Shown here one piece after another: positions 28,228 through 37,264 of a DNA stretch of 64,000 nt. This DNA is from Autumnicola patrickiae (lineage in GTDB: Bacteria; Bacteroidota; Bacteroidia; Flavobacteriales; Flavobacteriaceae), in assembly GCF_031846525.1 (NCBI RefSeq), contig NZ_JAVRHM010000003.1, positions 124,001 to 188,000 on the forward strand, in the 5' to 3' direction. How positions within the stretch are numbered: position 1 is the stretch's first letter; each line of letters starts with the position of its first letter. The notes beneath the pieces are model-generated. The model saw nothing but the letters and a program-made list of their open reading frames with translations, was not told where the DNA came from and ran no database searches. A program made the translations under genes and the position numbers.

Positions 28228-29303
28228 TATAAATTATTTTGAAGTAGATCGTTAAAAAACGGAATGAGTTGCGCTGCCATCTGTTTATGGTCCTCAATAT
28301 CGGGATGATAGCCGCAGCCATGCGGAGTTACCGCTTCAAATTCAAAATCCTTTATTTCGTGATCGGGAAAATTTTCTTTTACCTTTTGCAGCGATTCCAC
28401 TAACATTTCATTGTTTTCGCCGCTGACCATAGGGCTGGTTAAAAGGGCAATTTTCACCTCCGGATACTTTTCGAAGATCATTTTTACGAACTTTATATAA
28501 TTCGAAGTAAATTTTTCCTGATTAAAATCGGCTCGTTCTTTTTCACCATCGCCAAGGGAAAGATCATTTGTGCCAAGGGCAATACTTACTACTTCAGGAG
28601 CTTCCTTAAAATTTGCTTTTTTAGAACCGTCGTTATTCAAATAAAGATTTTCATATACGTCCGGCATCACAGGCTGATCTTCGTCATTCCAGTTACGGTA
28701 CATTCCCATTCCTGAAACACAGGACAACTCGAAATCTACATCTAAAGCCCTCGCAACCCTTTGACCATATGCGAGATAAGCATTATGCTGGAAATACCAT
28801 TCTCCCGTATCGCAAGGATATTCTTCAGTATCGGCTCCCATTCCGCAAGTGATTGAATTACCGATAAATTCAATTTTTGGACGATCTTTAATCTTCGGAC
28901 TACTTATTTTGTCGGCTGTTATTCCGTGGAAATAAAGTGTGCCGGTAGTGGCTTCCGTAGCCTTATAAATGGTTAAGGAATTAGTGTTGGTAGAATCTGG
29001 TAAATCAATTTTTATAGGCTCGTCGGTACGAAAACGTCCGAGATATTTTTCATTCAGCTCGATATTTGCAAAAAGCGGTTGTTCATTTTCTCCGCTTAAC
29101 AAAACACTGACACTGTCTCCCGAAACCTGAATTTGTACTGAAGCGCCGGAGTTTATAAGAGCAACTGTGGTATCATTTATTTTTTCAATTCTGCCGGAAT
29201 AGTGGTAAGAATCATTTACAGCGGTAAAATGTTGAGGTTTCTTTTTAGCTTCGTTACAGCCTGCACAAATGAGCAAGAGTAGCAGCAAAAATCTTCGAAT
29301 CAT
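28227..29303 (-). CDS. CE2-type acetylesterase lipoprotein
   Basis: This 358-residue lipoprotein (lipobox ICAGC, Cys16) has an N-terminal jelly-roll (about 30-130) and an SGNH esterase domain (about 140-355), the layout of carbohydrate esterase family 2. The catalytic Ser150 lies in EFIGNSITCG and His333 in GCGYHPDIEDH. Family members deacetylate xylan and glucomannan, often at O-6, and can transfer acetyl groups. With the SASA-type enzyme encoded next to it, it gives the locus two different deacetylases, strong evidence that the natural substrate is acetylated. It is the first gene of the minus-strand pair. Confidence 0.87.
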   Translation of the reverse strand: MIRRFLLLLLLICAGCNEAKKKPQHFTAVNDSYHYSGRIEKINDTTVALINSGASVQIQVSGDSVSVLLSGENEQPLFANIELNEKYLGRFRTDEPIKIDLPDSTNTNSLTIYKATEATTGTLYFHGITADKISSPKIKDRPKIEFIGNSITCGMGADTEEYPCDTGEWYFQHNAYLAYGQRVARALDVDFELSCVSGMGMYRNWNDEDQPVMPDVYENLYLNNDGSKKANFKEAPEVVSIALGTNDLSLGDGEKERADFNQEKFTSNYIKFVKMIFEKYPEVKIALLTSPMVSGENNEMLVESLQKVKENFPDHEIKDFEFEAVTPHGCGYHPDIEDHKQMAAQLIPFFNDLLQNNL

Positions 29304-29393
29304 GGAAAGTTTTTTTTGTAGTTACTAAACTACAGGATTTCCTCATATGCCGGGAAGAAATTCCCGATTTTATTGCTGCTGGAAGATTCAAAA

Positions 29394-30371
29394 TTACAAC
29401 TTGCCATTCTTCTGAAACCACGCAATAGCATCTTCTATCGCGTCGCCAATAGGATGAAAATGCACATCTAGTTCTTCCTCTGCTTTTTTAGCGGAGTAAT
29501 AATTTTTCACGCATAGAATTTTCATATTTGCAGATGAAGCTGAAGTTTTCACGTTCAGCTTCCGAAGAAAATCACCAGCGTAACCTGCGATTAGGAGTAA
29601 GGGTTTTGGTACTTTAATCATTACCGATTTAGCTCCTGTACGTTTTTTTACCAGTTTCTGAAAAAACTCCTTATAACTCAGATTTTGCCCTGCAAGAAGA
29701 TAAATTTCCCGGTTTTTACCTTTTTTTAAAGCAGCACTTATTCCCCTGGCAGCATCACGAACATCCACAAAATTCTTTCCGCCGGGAGGATAAAAAATAA
29801 ATTTTTTCCGGTAGCCCATCAGGATAATTTCTCCAGAACTGGGTTTTCCATCATAAGGCCCCAACATAAAGGTGGGATTCACCGTTACAATAGCAATCTT
29901 ATCAGCATATGAGAACAGCTTTTGCTGGGCTTCCAGTTTGCTTTTTGCGTATAGGGATTCTGTAAAAGGAGGTTTAAGCGGAGTAGTTTCTGTTCCGGGA
30001 TTTTCTGAAGAACCAAAACCCATAGTATTTGCCGAGCTAACGTAGATAAACTTTTTCAGCTTAAATTTTATCGCGGCTTTCACCAAGTTTTCACTCCCGG
30101 CAACATTCACTTTATAGTAGCTGTCGTAATTTGGCAAATCCGGGGAGGTAAGAGCCGCTATATGTATCACGGCATCGCAATCTTTTACAGCATTCTCTAC
30201 AGCAGAAGGCTCGGTAATATCCCCTTGAACCAATTCGAGCTTAGGATGTGGCGGGAGCACAAACTTTTCTTTGCTTCTTAAAAGTCCTTTTACTTCGTGG
30301 CCCAGCTCAAGGAAGTATTTAATTGTATTGGTTGCCAGTAAGCCGTTAGCCCCGGTAATAAGCAGCTTCAT
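29394..30371 (-). CDS. NAD-dependent epimerase/dehydratase-family oxidoreductase
   Basis: The 325-residue protein is an extended short-chain dehydrogenase with the nucleotide-binding motif TGANGLLATN near the start and the catalytic Tyr-x-x-x-Lys in SLYAKSKLEAQ. DGKPSSGEIILMGYRKKFIFYPPG resembles dihydroflavonol-reductase-like or 3-beta-HSD-like members rather than sugar-nucleotide epimerases. The substrate is unknown. It overlaps the next minus-strand upstream gene, another SDR, so they form a two-gene operon. Position next to the mannan locus is probably coincidental. Confidence 0.8.
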   Translation of the reverse strand: MKLLITGANGLLATNTIKYFLELGHEVKGLLRSKEKFVLPPHPKLELVQGDITEPSAVENAVKDCDAVIHIAALTSPDLPNYDSYYKVNVAGSENLVKAAIKFKLKKFIYVSSANTMGFGSSENPGTETTPLKPPFTESLYAKSKLEAQQKLFSYADKIAIVTVNPTFMLGPYDGKPSSGEIILMGYRKKFIFYPPGGKNFVDVRDAARGISAALKKGKNREIYLLAGQNLSYKEFFQKLVKKRTGAKSVMIKVPKPLLLIAGYAGDFLRKLNVKTSASSANMKILCVKNYYSAKKAEEELDVHFHPIGDAIEDAIAWFQKNGKL

Positions 30372-31183
30372 TAGTCGGCGTTTTCAATTTCCTTCAGGGC
30401 ATTATTGCTCAGGATAGACATCTTAACCGAAACAGGTAAAACGTGCAGGAGGAACCAGCCAAAGCGATGTGCCCAATTCAGTTTTATAATTTTTTTTCCG
30501 CTGAAGAGTTGATCTATAGAAAGACGGGCAATTTCTTCTGGCGGAAGAACAAGTATTTTCGTGCGCATCCCTTGCTTGTCAATTCTCGAGGAAACGTCTC
30601 CGTTTGTTTTAATAGGTCCCGGATTTAATACGCTAAAAAATACACCTTTATCTGAAAACTCATTTTGAAGACTTCGGGTAAAACTGTGTACAAAAGCTTT
30701 TGAAGCGGGATAAACCGTCTTGTAAGCTATAGGACTCATTGCCGCCATGCTGGAAACATTCAACACATAAGATTGCTCGCTTTTAAGCAGATTGGGAAGG
30801 ATTTGGTGGGTAATAATGGAAGTAGCCTTTACATTAAGCTGAATCATCTGGTCGATATAATCTGCACCTGCTTCCAAAAATCTTTTGTTACCTCCAAAAC
30901 CTGCATTGTTAATAAGGATGTCGAGGTTAAAATTATTATTTATCCATGCGGTAAGTTCCAGGACATTCTGTTTATCTGTGAGATCTGTTTCGTAAAAATG
31001 AGCTTCGCATCCGGTTTTCCGGATTTCTTCTGCTACCTGTTCCAGGCCCTCTCCAGGTAAACTTACCAGGATTAAGTTTCTTTGCCGTTTAGCGAGATCA
31101 AATGCAAAGGCTTTTCCAAGGCCTCTGCTTGCACCGGTGATTAGTGCGAAACGTCCCGGTTTTCCGTTTCTGGTTTTATTCAT
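30371..31183 (-). CDS. Short-chain dehydrogenase/reductase
   Basis: This 270-residue classical SDR has the TGxxxGxG cofactor motif (TGASRGLGKAF), NNAG in ILINNAGFGG, the catalytic Ser in NVSSMAA and Tyr/Lys in VYPASKAF. The pattern resembles the DltE/YqjQ-like group of SDRs of unknown substrate. A C-terminal hydrophobic segment (FGWFLLHVLPVSVKM) may touch the membrane. The next gene starts inside its stop codon. A candidate -7 element TAAATTTG lies at 31204-31211 on the reverse strand, 21 bases before the ATG. Confidence 0.85.
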   Translation of the reverse strand: MNKTRNGKPGRFALITGASRGLGKAFAFDLAKRQRNLILVSLPGEGLEQVAEEIRKTGCEAHFYETDLTDKQNVLELTAWINNNFNLDILINNAGFGGNKRFLEAGADYIDQMIQLNVKATSIITHQILPNLLKSEQSYVLNVSSMAAMSPIAYKTVYPASKAFVHSFTRSLQNEFSDKGVFFSVLNPGPIKTNGDVSSRIDKQGMRTKILVLPPEEIARLSIDQLFSGKKIIKLNWAHRFGWFLLHVLPVSVKMSILSNNALKEIENAD

Positions 31184-31203
31184 TACTAGTTCATTAAAAG
31201 CAA

Positions 31204-31211
31204 CAAATTTA
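31204..31211 (-). promoter_or_regulatory. Candidate -7 element for the SDR pair
   Basis: The reverse strand reads TAAATTTG, an exact match to TAnnTTTG, 21 bases upstream of the SDR ATG at 31183. No -33 TTG is evident. The short distance implies a very short leader. Confidence 0.25.
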
Positions 31212-31356
31212 CTTTAAAACTTATCTTTTTCATAATTCATATCCCTAATAGTGCATTTAAAATTAAATGTATTTAACGATTTTCTCTAATTTGTGTAAAA
31301 ACGATAAAAGCTTCAGATATAATTTTTTGAAGTGCTTATAAATGCGCTAAAAATCT

Positions 31357-31364
31357 TAGTTTTG
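31357..31364 (+). promoter_or_regulatory. Candidate -7 element for the SerB-SerA gene
   Basis: TAGTTTTG matches TAnnTTTG exactly and lies 35 bases before the ATG at 31400. A TTTG at 31326-31329 is further upstream than the usual -33 spacing, so only the -7 half is supported. Confidence 0.35.
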
Positions 31365-31399
31365 GGGCTTATTATTAAAACCTGAAGATAGTATTCTGC

Positions 31400-33292
31400 A
31401 TGGAAACCAATAGGAATTACGTAATAGATTTTGACAGTACATTTACCCAGGTAGAAGCCCTGGATATTTTAGGTGAAATTTCATTGTCGGGAAAGCCAAA
31501 TCGTGAGCAACTTCTTGCTGATCTAAAGAGTTTAACAGACAGAGGAATGGAGGGAGGTTTATCTCTAAGGGAATCTATTCAAAAACGTCTCGAATTACTG
31601 CAGGCAGAAAAAAGCCATCTCGAACCGCTTATTGAAAGCCTTAAAGGAAAAGTTTCTTCTTCTTTTGTAAGAAATGAAGATTTTTTCCAGGAAAACAAAG
31701 ATAACATCTTTATTCTTTCGAATGGTTTTAAGGAATTTATAGTACCTATTGTTTCCCAGTACGGGATAAAAGAGGAAAATGTCTTTGCCAATAGTTTTAT
31801 GTTTGATGATGATGGTAAGATTGTGGGCTTTGATAAGGACAATGTGCTTTCTTCAAATAACGGTAAGGTAGAGCAGTTAAAAGCACTGGAGCTTAAGGGT
31901 GATGTGTATGTGATTGGCGATGGGTACACAGATTATGAAATTAAAGCGGCAGGCCTTGCCAATAAATTCTACGCATTTACTGAAAACGTATCAAGGGATA
32001 AAGTGACTGCAAAGGCAGATCATATTACCCCGAGTCTTGATGAATTCTTATATCTACATAAAATGAATAAAGCTATTTCTTATCCAAAAAACCGAATTAA
32101 AGTTTTACTTCTTGAAAACGTGCATGAAGATGCTGTAGCCATCATGAAAAAAGAAGGTTACAATGTGTCCACTTATGCCGGCGGAATGGATGAAGATGAA
32201 TTAGCTGAAAAAATTAAAGATGTTTCTGTTTTGGGAATCCGTTCCAAAACGCAACTTACCAAAAAGGTGCTTGACAATGCACAACGACTTATTGCAGTTG
32301 GTGCTTTTTGTATCGGGACCAACCAGATAGACCTGGAGGAATGTCTTAAGAAAGGAGTTGCCGTTTTTAACGCTCCTTACAGTAACACGCGTTCTGTGGT
32401 AGAATTGGCAATTGGTGAGATTATCCTTCTTATGCGAAATCTTCCTGATCGTATTGCCGAGATGCACCAGGGAAAATGGAATAAATCCGCTTCCGGAAGC
32501 TACGAGATTCGCGGTAAAAAGCTGGGAATTGTTGGCTACGGAAATATTGGAGCACAACTTTCTGTTGTGGCAGAGGCGATAGGTTTTGATGTTTATTACT
32601 ATGACCTGGTAGAGAGACTTGCCCTGGGAAATGCTACTAAATGCAGCAGCCTTCAGGAACTTCTTGAAACCGTGGAAATTGTAACCCTTCATGTAGACGG
32701 AAGAGCCTCGAATCAAAATCTTATAGGTGAAGAACAATTTCAGCAAATGAGGGACGGTTCTATTCTTCTGAATTTGAGCAGGGGACAGGTGGTAGATGTT
32801 GAAGCACTTAAAAAGCATATTTCTTCCGGAAAAATTAAAGGAGCAGGAATAGATGTATTTCCAAAGGAGCCAAAAACCAATAATGAAAAATTTGAATCTG
32901 AACTTTGCGGCTTGCCAAATGTGATTTTAACTCCGCATATTGGTGGTAGTACCCAGGAAGCTCAGGAGAATATTGGGAATTTTGTTCCGGGGAAAATCAT
33001 TGATTATATCAACACCGGCGGCACAACTAATTCTGTAAACTTCCCTAATCTGCAGTTGCCAAGTCTTGAAAATGCCCACAGGCTTATTCATATCCATCAT
33101 AACAAGCCTGGTATTATCGCACATATCAACAAGACTCTTGCTGCAAACGATATTAATATCGTTGGGCAGTATCTTAAGACCAATGAAACCGTTGGTTATG
33201 TGATTACAGATATTGACAAGGCATATGATGCTGATGTGATCAAGGAATTAAAAGGAATAGAAGGCACAATCAAATTCAGGGTGCTTTACTAA
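31400..33292 (+). CDS. serA: Fused phosphoserine phosphatase / D-3-phosphoglycerate dehydrogenase
   Basis: The 630-residue protein joins two serine-biosynthesis activities. Residues 1-225 form a HAD-type phosphoserine phosphatase: DFDST at Asp10/Asp12 and GDGYTDYEIKAAG as the metal motif. Residues about 230-630 form a phosphoglycerate dehydrogenase: substrate-binding lobe, Rossmann motif GIVGYGNIGAQ, active-site HIGGSTQEAQENIG, and a C-terminal ACT domain (about 555-630) typical of serine feedback control. Together they catalyse the first and last steps of phosphorylated serine synthesis; the middle SerC step is absent from the window. A 15-base perfect stem follows the stop. The fusion order is clear and there is no frame break. 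Confidence 0.9.
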   Translation: METNRNYVIDFDSTFTQVEALDILGEISLSGKPNREQLLADLKSLTDRGMEGGLSLRESIQKRLELLQAEKSHLEPLIESLKGKVSSSFVRNEDFFQENKDNIFILSNGFKEFIVPIVSQYGIKEENVFANSFMFDDDGKIVGFDKDNVLSSNNGKVEQLKALELKGDVYVIGDGYTDYEIKAAGLANKFYAFTENVSRDKVTAKADHITPSLDEFLYLHKMNKAISYPKNRIKVLLLENVHEDAVAIMKKEGYNVSTYAGGMDEDELAEKIKDVSVLGIRSKTQLTKKVLDNAQRLIAVGAFCIGTNQIDLEECLKKGVAVFNAPYSNTRSVVELAIGEIILLMRNLPDRIAEMHQGKWNKSASGSYEIRGKKLGIVGYGNIGAQLSVVAEAIGFDVYYYDLVERLALGNATKCSSLQELLETVEIVTLHVDGRASNQNLIGEEQFQQMRDGSILLNLSRGQVVDVEALKKHISSGKIKGAGIDVFPKEPKTNNEKFESELCGLPNVILTPHIGGSTQEAQENIGNFVPGKIIDYINTGGTTNSVNFPNLQLPSLENAHRLIHIHHNKPGIIAHINKTLAANDINIVGQYLKTNETVGYVITDIDKAYDADVIKELKGIEGTIKFRVLY

Positions 33293-33318
33293 AAGTTATC
33301 TTTAAGCAAAAGAGGTTG

Positions 33319-33359
33319 ACAATCTTCAGAATATGCTTTAAATTTATTCTGAAGATTGT
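33319..33359 (+). terminator. Perfect 15-bp stem-loop after SerB-SerA
   Basis: ACAATCTTCAGAATA (33319-33333) is followed after 11 bases by its exact complement (33345-33359) and a short T/A-rich tail. It ends 18 bases before the GTG of the hemolysin III-type gene, so it probably terminates or attenuates serA readthrough. Confidence 0.65.
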
Positions 33360-33377
33360 TTAAAAACTCCTTTTGCT

Positions 33378-34028
33378 GTGGATCAGAATCCGAATACTTA
33401 TCCTCCTTTCGAGGAGAAACTGAATGTCATTTCCCATGCCTTTGGCTTTGGGCTGAGTATTCTTGGATTAATTCTTCTTATCCTCCGTGCCAAAGATTAC
33501 GGGGAAACGGTGCACCTGGTTAGCTTTCTGATCTTTGGGGCAAGCATGGTACTCTTATACGCCGCTTCCACACTTTATCACAGCGCAAAGAAACATAGAT
33601 TTCGGGTAAAACTGAATATCCTTGACCACGCGTCCATTTACGTACTTATAGCAGGAACTTATACCCCATTTGCACTGGTTACATTAGACGGAATCATTGG
33701 TTGGATTATCTTTGGAGTAGTTTGGGGACTCGCGCTGGTAGGCATTATCCTAAAAATATTCTTCACCGGAAAGTATCAAACACTTTCTACCATTATGTAT
33801 GTGGTAATGGGCTGGATCATTGTTTTTGCAGTAAAACCACTATTGGAAAATCTTAGCTTTAACGGACTAATGTGGCTTGTCGCCGGCGGAATTTCATACA
33901 CGATAGGTGCTGTTCTTTTCAGCCTGAACCGTATAAAATTCAACCACGCAATATTTCACCTGTTTGTGCTATTCGGCACTTTTTGCCACTTTATTTCTAT
34001 CTACTATTATGTGCTTCCAACGGAATAG
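33378..34028 (+). CDS. Hemolysin III / PAQR-type membrane protein
   Basis: This 216-residue protein has seven hydrophobic segments and the conserved residues of the hemolysin III (progestin/adipoQ receptor-like) family: NVISHAFGFGLS, TLYHSAKKHRF, LDHASIYVLIAGTYTPFAL and a terminal HAIFHLFVLFGTFCHF. The conserved His, Asp and Ser residues are thought to bind a metal and suggest a ceramidase-like hydrolase; the physiological role in bacteria is unclear. The start used is GTG at 33378; no suitable ATG exists before the first conserved motif. The name hemolysin is historical. Confidence 0.88.
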   Translation: MDQNPNTYPPFEEKLNVISHAFGFGLSILGLILLILRAKDYGETVHLVSFLIFGASMVLLYAASTLYHSAKKHRFRVKLNILDHASIYVLIAGTYTPFALVTLDGIIGWIIFGVVWGLALVGIILKIFFTGKYQTLSTIMYVVMGWIIVFAVKPLLENLSFNGLMWLVAGGISYTIGAVLFSLNRIKFNHAIFHLFVLFGTFCHFISIYYYVLPTE

Positions 34029-34192
34029 TGAGTAGTAAATAGTGAATAGTGAAAATTTAGCTGAATTTTCTGCGGAAGACTTTTTGCCGAAAAAGATATT
34101 GCATATTTATGTATTCGTGACAGGAAAAAGAAGTGTAGAGTTTCAACATTTAAAATAGAATTTTAGAGAGTACTCCACAAAAGAATTTGAGC

Positions 34193-34236
34193 TTTCAACT
34201 TTTTAACTTTTTACTCTTTGACTTTTTAACTTTGCT
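34193..34236. repeat. Low-complexity ACTTTTT repeat
   Basis: Just after the sbcC stop (reverse strand), a tract made of repeated CTTTTTAACTTTTTACTC-like units runs to about 34236. Before it, 34029-34055 has repeated AGTAGTAAATAGTGAATAGTGA units. These are simple repeats in a 209-base spacer between convergent genes. Confidence 0.5.
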
Positions 34237-34237
34237 T

Positions 34238-37200
34238 CTAACTCACCTCCAAACTACTATATCCCTGTCCGTTCCTTGTTAATCGAATTTGTGTAGCTAT
34301 GCGCTCTTTCAAAGAATCCACATGACTAATAATTCCAATCGTTTTTGAAGATTCCGCCTGCAGTTTTTCCAATGTGTCAAGCGTTTGGTCCAAAGTTTCG
34401 GGGTCCAGTGTTCCAAAGCCTTCATCTATAAAAAGGCTGGTTATTTCCACATTTTTAGAAGCAAGATCTGATAAAGCCAAAGCCATGGATAAACTGAGGA
34501 TAAAAGTTTCCCCGCCCGAAAGTGTTTTTACAGATCGTCGCTGTCCGCCCATGTGTTCGTCTATCGCTACGAGCCCGTCGTCTTCCTCCTCTTCGGGTTT
34601 ATCGATGTGGTAACGGTCGCTGAGGTCTTTAAGGCGTACGTTGGCGAGTTGGAGTAACTGACTCAGACTCAGATCCTGAGCGAAATCGTTGAAATTCTTT
34701 CCTTTAGAATCCCCAATAAGCTCATTTAGCAGTCGCCATCTTTTGGTCAGCTTCTCTTTTTCGGCAATTTCAGATTTTAATTCTGTGAGGCGCTCCAGGT
34801 CTTCGTCGTGATTTTTGATGATGCGGTGGATTTCCTTGCACTCGTCGCTGATATTCTGAAATCGTTGCTTTTGCGCTTTCAGCTCCTGTGCGACGGCCTC
34901 CCTTTCTTTTTCCACGTCCATTTTTCTGAAGGTTTCCAGCTGTTCATTCAGGATTTTTTGAGAAGCAACCGTATTGTCAATTTGCTTTCGAACAGTTTCC
35001 CGTTCAGATCGCAGCGCGTTACACTCTGCATCTGGCATTACCGCTTTAAAAGCCTCCTCAATGGCTTCAAAACCCTGTGCAGTCACTTTTGTAGAAAGAG
35101 CCACTTCCAATTTAGATTTTGCAGCCTCTTTTTCTTCCAGTGCTTTGCTCAGTTCCTGGTTTTTCGAGAATAAACTCTTTTTTTCCTCATGATTACCTAT
35201 CCATCGATTCTGAAGCTGCTGACTATCATGAAAAATATCATCTCCTTTATATAACTTGTCAAGTTTTTGCTTTAAATCCTTCCCTTCCTGCAGGATTTCT
35301 ATAAGTTTTTCCAGCGCAGGAATTCCTGCAGAAATCTCCGCCGCTGTTTTTTGCCCTTTTTCGTACTGCTCTAATTGGTGAAGCTGATTCTCAAAAGAGT
35401 TGCAGTTTTTTTCCCATTCTGCACTGGTTTCGCCCTGGGGGAGTGCTGCGTATTTTTCCGAAAATTGCAATTTTTGCTGCCCGACCTTTTTCTCCGCGTC
35501 TTTAAGATTTTTATCCAGCTCTAGCAGTCGATCCTGGAGAATTTTAAAATTCAGGGCTGCAGTGTTTAGTTTCCGGTTCCATTCCTGTAATTCTTTCTCA
35601 GTTTTGCCAATTTCGCTCTCCAGAGTGTTGTCTTTTTCGGGTAAATCTTCGGCAAAAGGATGTTCGAGCGCACCACAAAGAGGGCAAGCTTCTCCATTTT
35701 TTAAATTCAGCCGGTGTTCTTCCAAATTGGCTCGAAGTAGCTGATTTTCCTTCTTTAAATTGAAATTTTCAAGCTGATTTTTAAGTTTTTCTGAAGTGTT
35801 TTCTGCATTTTTTATCTCTTCCGGAAGAATTTTAAGCTTTGGCGTGACTATTTCTTTCTCTGCATTCAGTTTTCCTATTTCTTCTGAAGCTTTTTCGATA
35901 CTGAAGAAATCCCGCGTCGCTTCCCGGGCCAGTTTTAAATGTTTCTGAATTTTCTCTTTTTCTTTTTCCGGATGCTGAAGGTCCAGCGCTTTAAGGTCGG
36001 TGCTCAAATTTGCCAATTTTCGACCTGCTTCTGTTTTCAGCTCCTTCAATTCCTGCAGACTTTCCAGAAGGTCTTTTTCATTGAGCTGAAACGGAACTTC
36101 TCTTAATTCTGATAAAAACTGAGACTTCTGATAAGAATATTCACTCAATTTTTCCTTTTTTTGCTCCTGCAACTCCTGGATTTTCCTGGTAAATGCCTGG
36201 AGTTTTTCTGAAAGATCTTCAGCAGTAACTTCCGCATGTATAAAAGTCGATATTTGCCTTTTTTGAGCATCGGCTTTTTGAAGGTTTTCCTGCTGCCTTT
36301 CCCGAATGTTTTTTAATTCATCTCTCAGCCTTAAAATCTCCTTTTTTAACTGATTCCATTCCCTTAGATCATCAGAAAAATCCTGAACTTTTTCATGTTG
36401 CTTTAGTGGCAATCCGTGTTCTTTTTCAAAAGTTTTCAGACGCTCCAAAGCTTCAGTTTTCTGAGTTTCCAGCCGGAAAATCTCCTTTTTCTGTTTTTCA
36501 ATAGTATCCTTAAGCTCCAAAGCTTTGTTCAGGACATCAATTTCCTTCTGAAAATTCTCGCAGGCACTCGTTTTCTTCTGAAATTGCTCTTTGTGATCTT
36601 TCAGGATTTCTTCCTCCAGCAATTTCTGCTGAATAATTTTTATTTCATTTTGCTGTTCCTGGATGTCCTGGTTTACCGCACGGTTTTTTTCAAAAGCCTT
36701 AATTCCAAGTTTTCGGTAAATCCCGGTGCCGGTGATCTTTTCCAGTAATTCCCCACGCTCTTCTTTTTTAGCCTTTAAAAACTGCGCAAATTCTCCCTGC
36801 GCCAGCAAAACAGATTTTATAAACTGGTTGTAATTGAGTCCGATCAGCTCCTCGTTTTTCCCCGGAATATCAGATTTCTTCACATCCAGGATCTTTCCCG
36901 AAGCTTCTTCCAGGATCTCCATTTCATAATCCCTCAGATTGTCATTCCGATTAGTGGAAATACTCCACTGGGAGCGAAAAATGCCGCTTTTACATTGATA
37001 AGTAACCGCCGCCAATGCCTCCTTTTGATTTCGGGTAAGGATGGCGCCTTTAGAAAGGATCTCATTTTTTGTGATCTTTCCCAGGCGGGGCACATGATTG
37101 AACAGCGCCAGAGAAATTACATCCAGGATGGTGCTTTTTCCACTTCCTGTAGGACCGGTGATGGCGAACAAAGAACTGGAAGTGAAAGGCGCCTCTGTAA

Positions 37201-37264
37201 AATCAATTATGTAACTGCCCTTCAGCGAATTTATATTCTGAAATTCTATTCTTAAAATCTTCAT
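34238..37264 (-). CDS. sbcC: SbcC-family nuclease ATPase
   Basis: The 1008-residue SMC-like ATPase is the partner of SbcD. Walker A is GPTGSGKST at residues 37-45. Long coiled coils (about 190-490 and 550-830) flank the zinc hook CPLCGALEHPF at about residue 526. The C-terminal half carries the signature LSGGETFILSLSMALAL (about 914) and Walker B FIDEGFGTLDPETL (about 948). The complex resects and cuts hairpins and DNA ends during repair. It overlaps sbcD by four bases, and both are read from the same minus-strand message. Confidence 0.96.
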   Translation of the reverse strand: MKILRIEFQNINSLKGSYIIDFTEAPFTSSSLFAITGPTGSGKSTILDVISLALFNHVPRLGKITKNEILSKGAILTRNQKEALAAVTYQCKSGIFRSQWSISTNRNDNLRDYEMEILEEASGKILDVKKSDIPGKNEELIGLNYNQFIKSVLLAQGEFAQFLKAKKEERGELLEKITGTGIYRKLGIKAFEKNRAVNQDIQEQQNEIKIIQQKLLEEEILKDHKEQFQKKTSACENFQKEIDVLNKALELKDTIEKQKKEIFRLETQKTEALERLKTFEKEHGLPLKQHEKVQDFSDDLREWNQLKKEILRLRDELKNIRERQQENLQKADAQKRQISTFIHAEVTAEDLSEKLQAFTRKIQELQEQKKEKLSEYSYQKSQFLSELREVPFQLNEKDLLESLQELKELKTEAGRKLANLSTDLKALDLQHPEKEKEKIQKHLKLAREATRDFFSIEKASEEIGKLNAEKEIVTPKLKILPEEIKNAENTSEKLKNQLENFNLKKENQLLRANLEEHRLNLKNGEACPLCGALEHPFAEDLPEKDNTLESEIGKTEKELQEWNRKLNTAALNFKILQDRLLELDKNLKDAEKKVGQQKLQFSEKYAALPQGETSAEWEKNCNSFENQLHQLEQYEKGQKTAAEISAGIPALEKLIEILQEGKDLKQKLDKLYKGDDIFHDSQQLQNRWIGNHEEKKSLFSKNQELSKALEEKEAAKSKLEVALSTKVTAQGFEAIEEAFKAVMPDAECNALRSERETVRKQIDNTVASQKILNEQLETFRKMDVEKEREAVAQELKAQKQRFQNISDECKEIHRIIKNHDEDLERLTELKSEIAEKEKLTKRWRLLNELIGDSKGKNFNDFAQDLSLSQLLQLANVRLKDLSDRYHIDKPEEEEDDGLVAIDEHMGGQRRSVKTLSGGETFILSLSMALALSDLASKNVEITSLFIDEGFGTLDPETLDQTLDTLEKLQAESSKTIGIISHVDSLKERIATQIRLTRNGQGYSSLEVS

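Noticed and set aside
29335..29375. Small hairpins GTAGTT-ACTA-AACTAC and CGGGAA-GAAA-TTCCCG between the SDR pair and the CE2 gene
   Set aside because: Stems are only 6 bases and neither has a U-run downstream on the minus strand, so a terminator call is not supported.
29394..31183. Possible inclusion of the two SDR-type genes in the mannan locus
   Set aside because: They have their own short spacer and candidate promoter, and their motifs do not point to sugar catabolism.
34029..34060. Repeated AGTAGTAAATAGTGAATAGTGA units that could suggest a CRISPR or iteron array
   Set aside because: Units are very short, irregular and without spacers; they are simple sequence in a convergent spacer.
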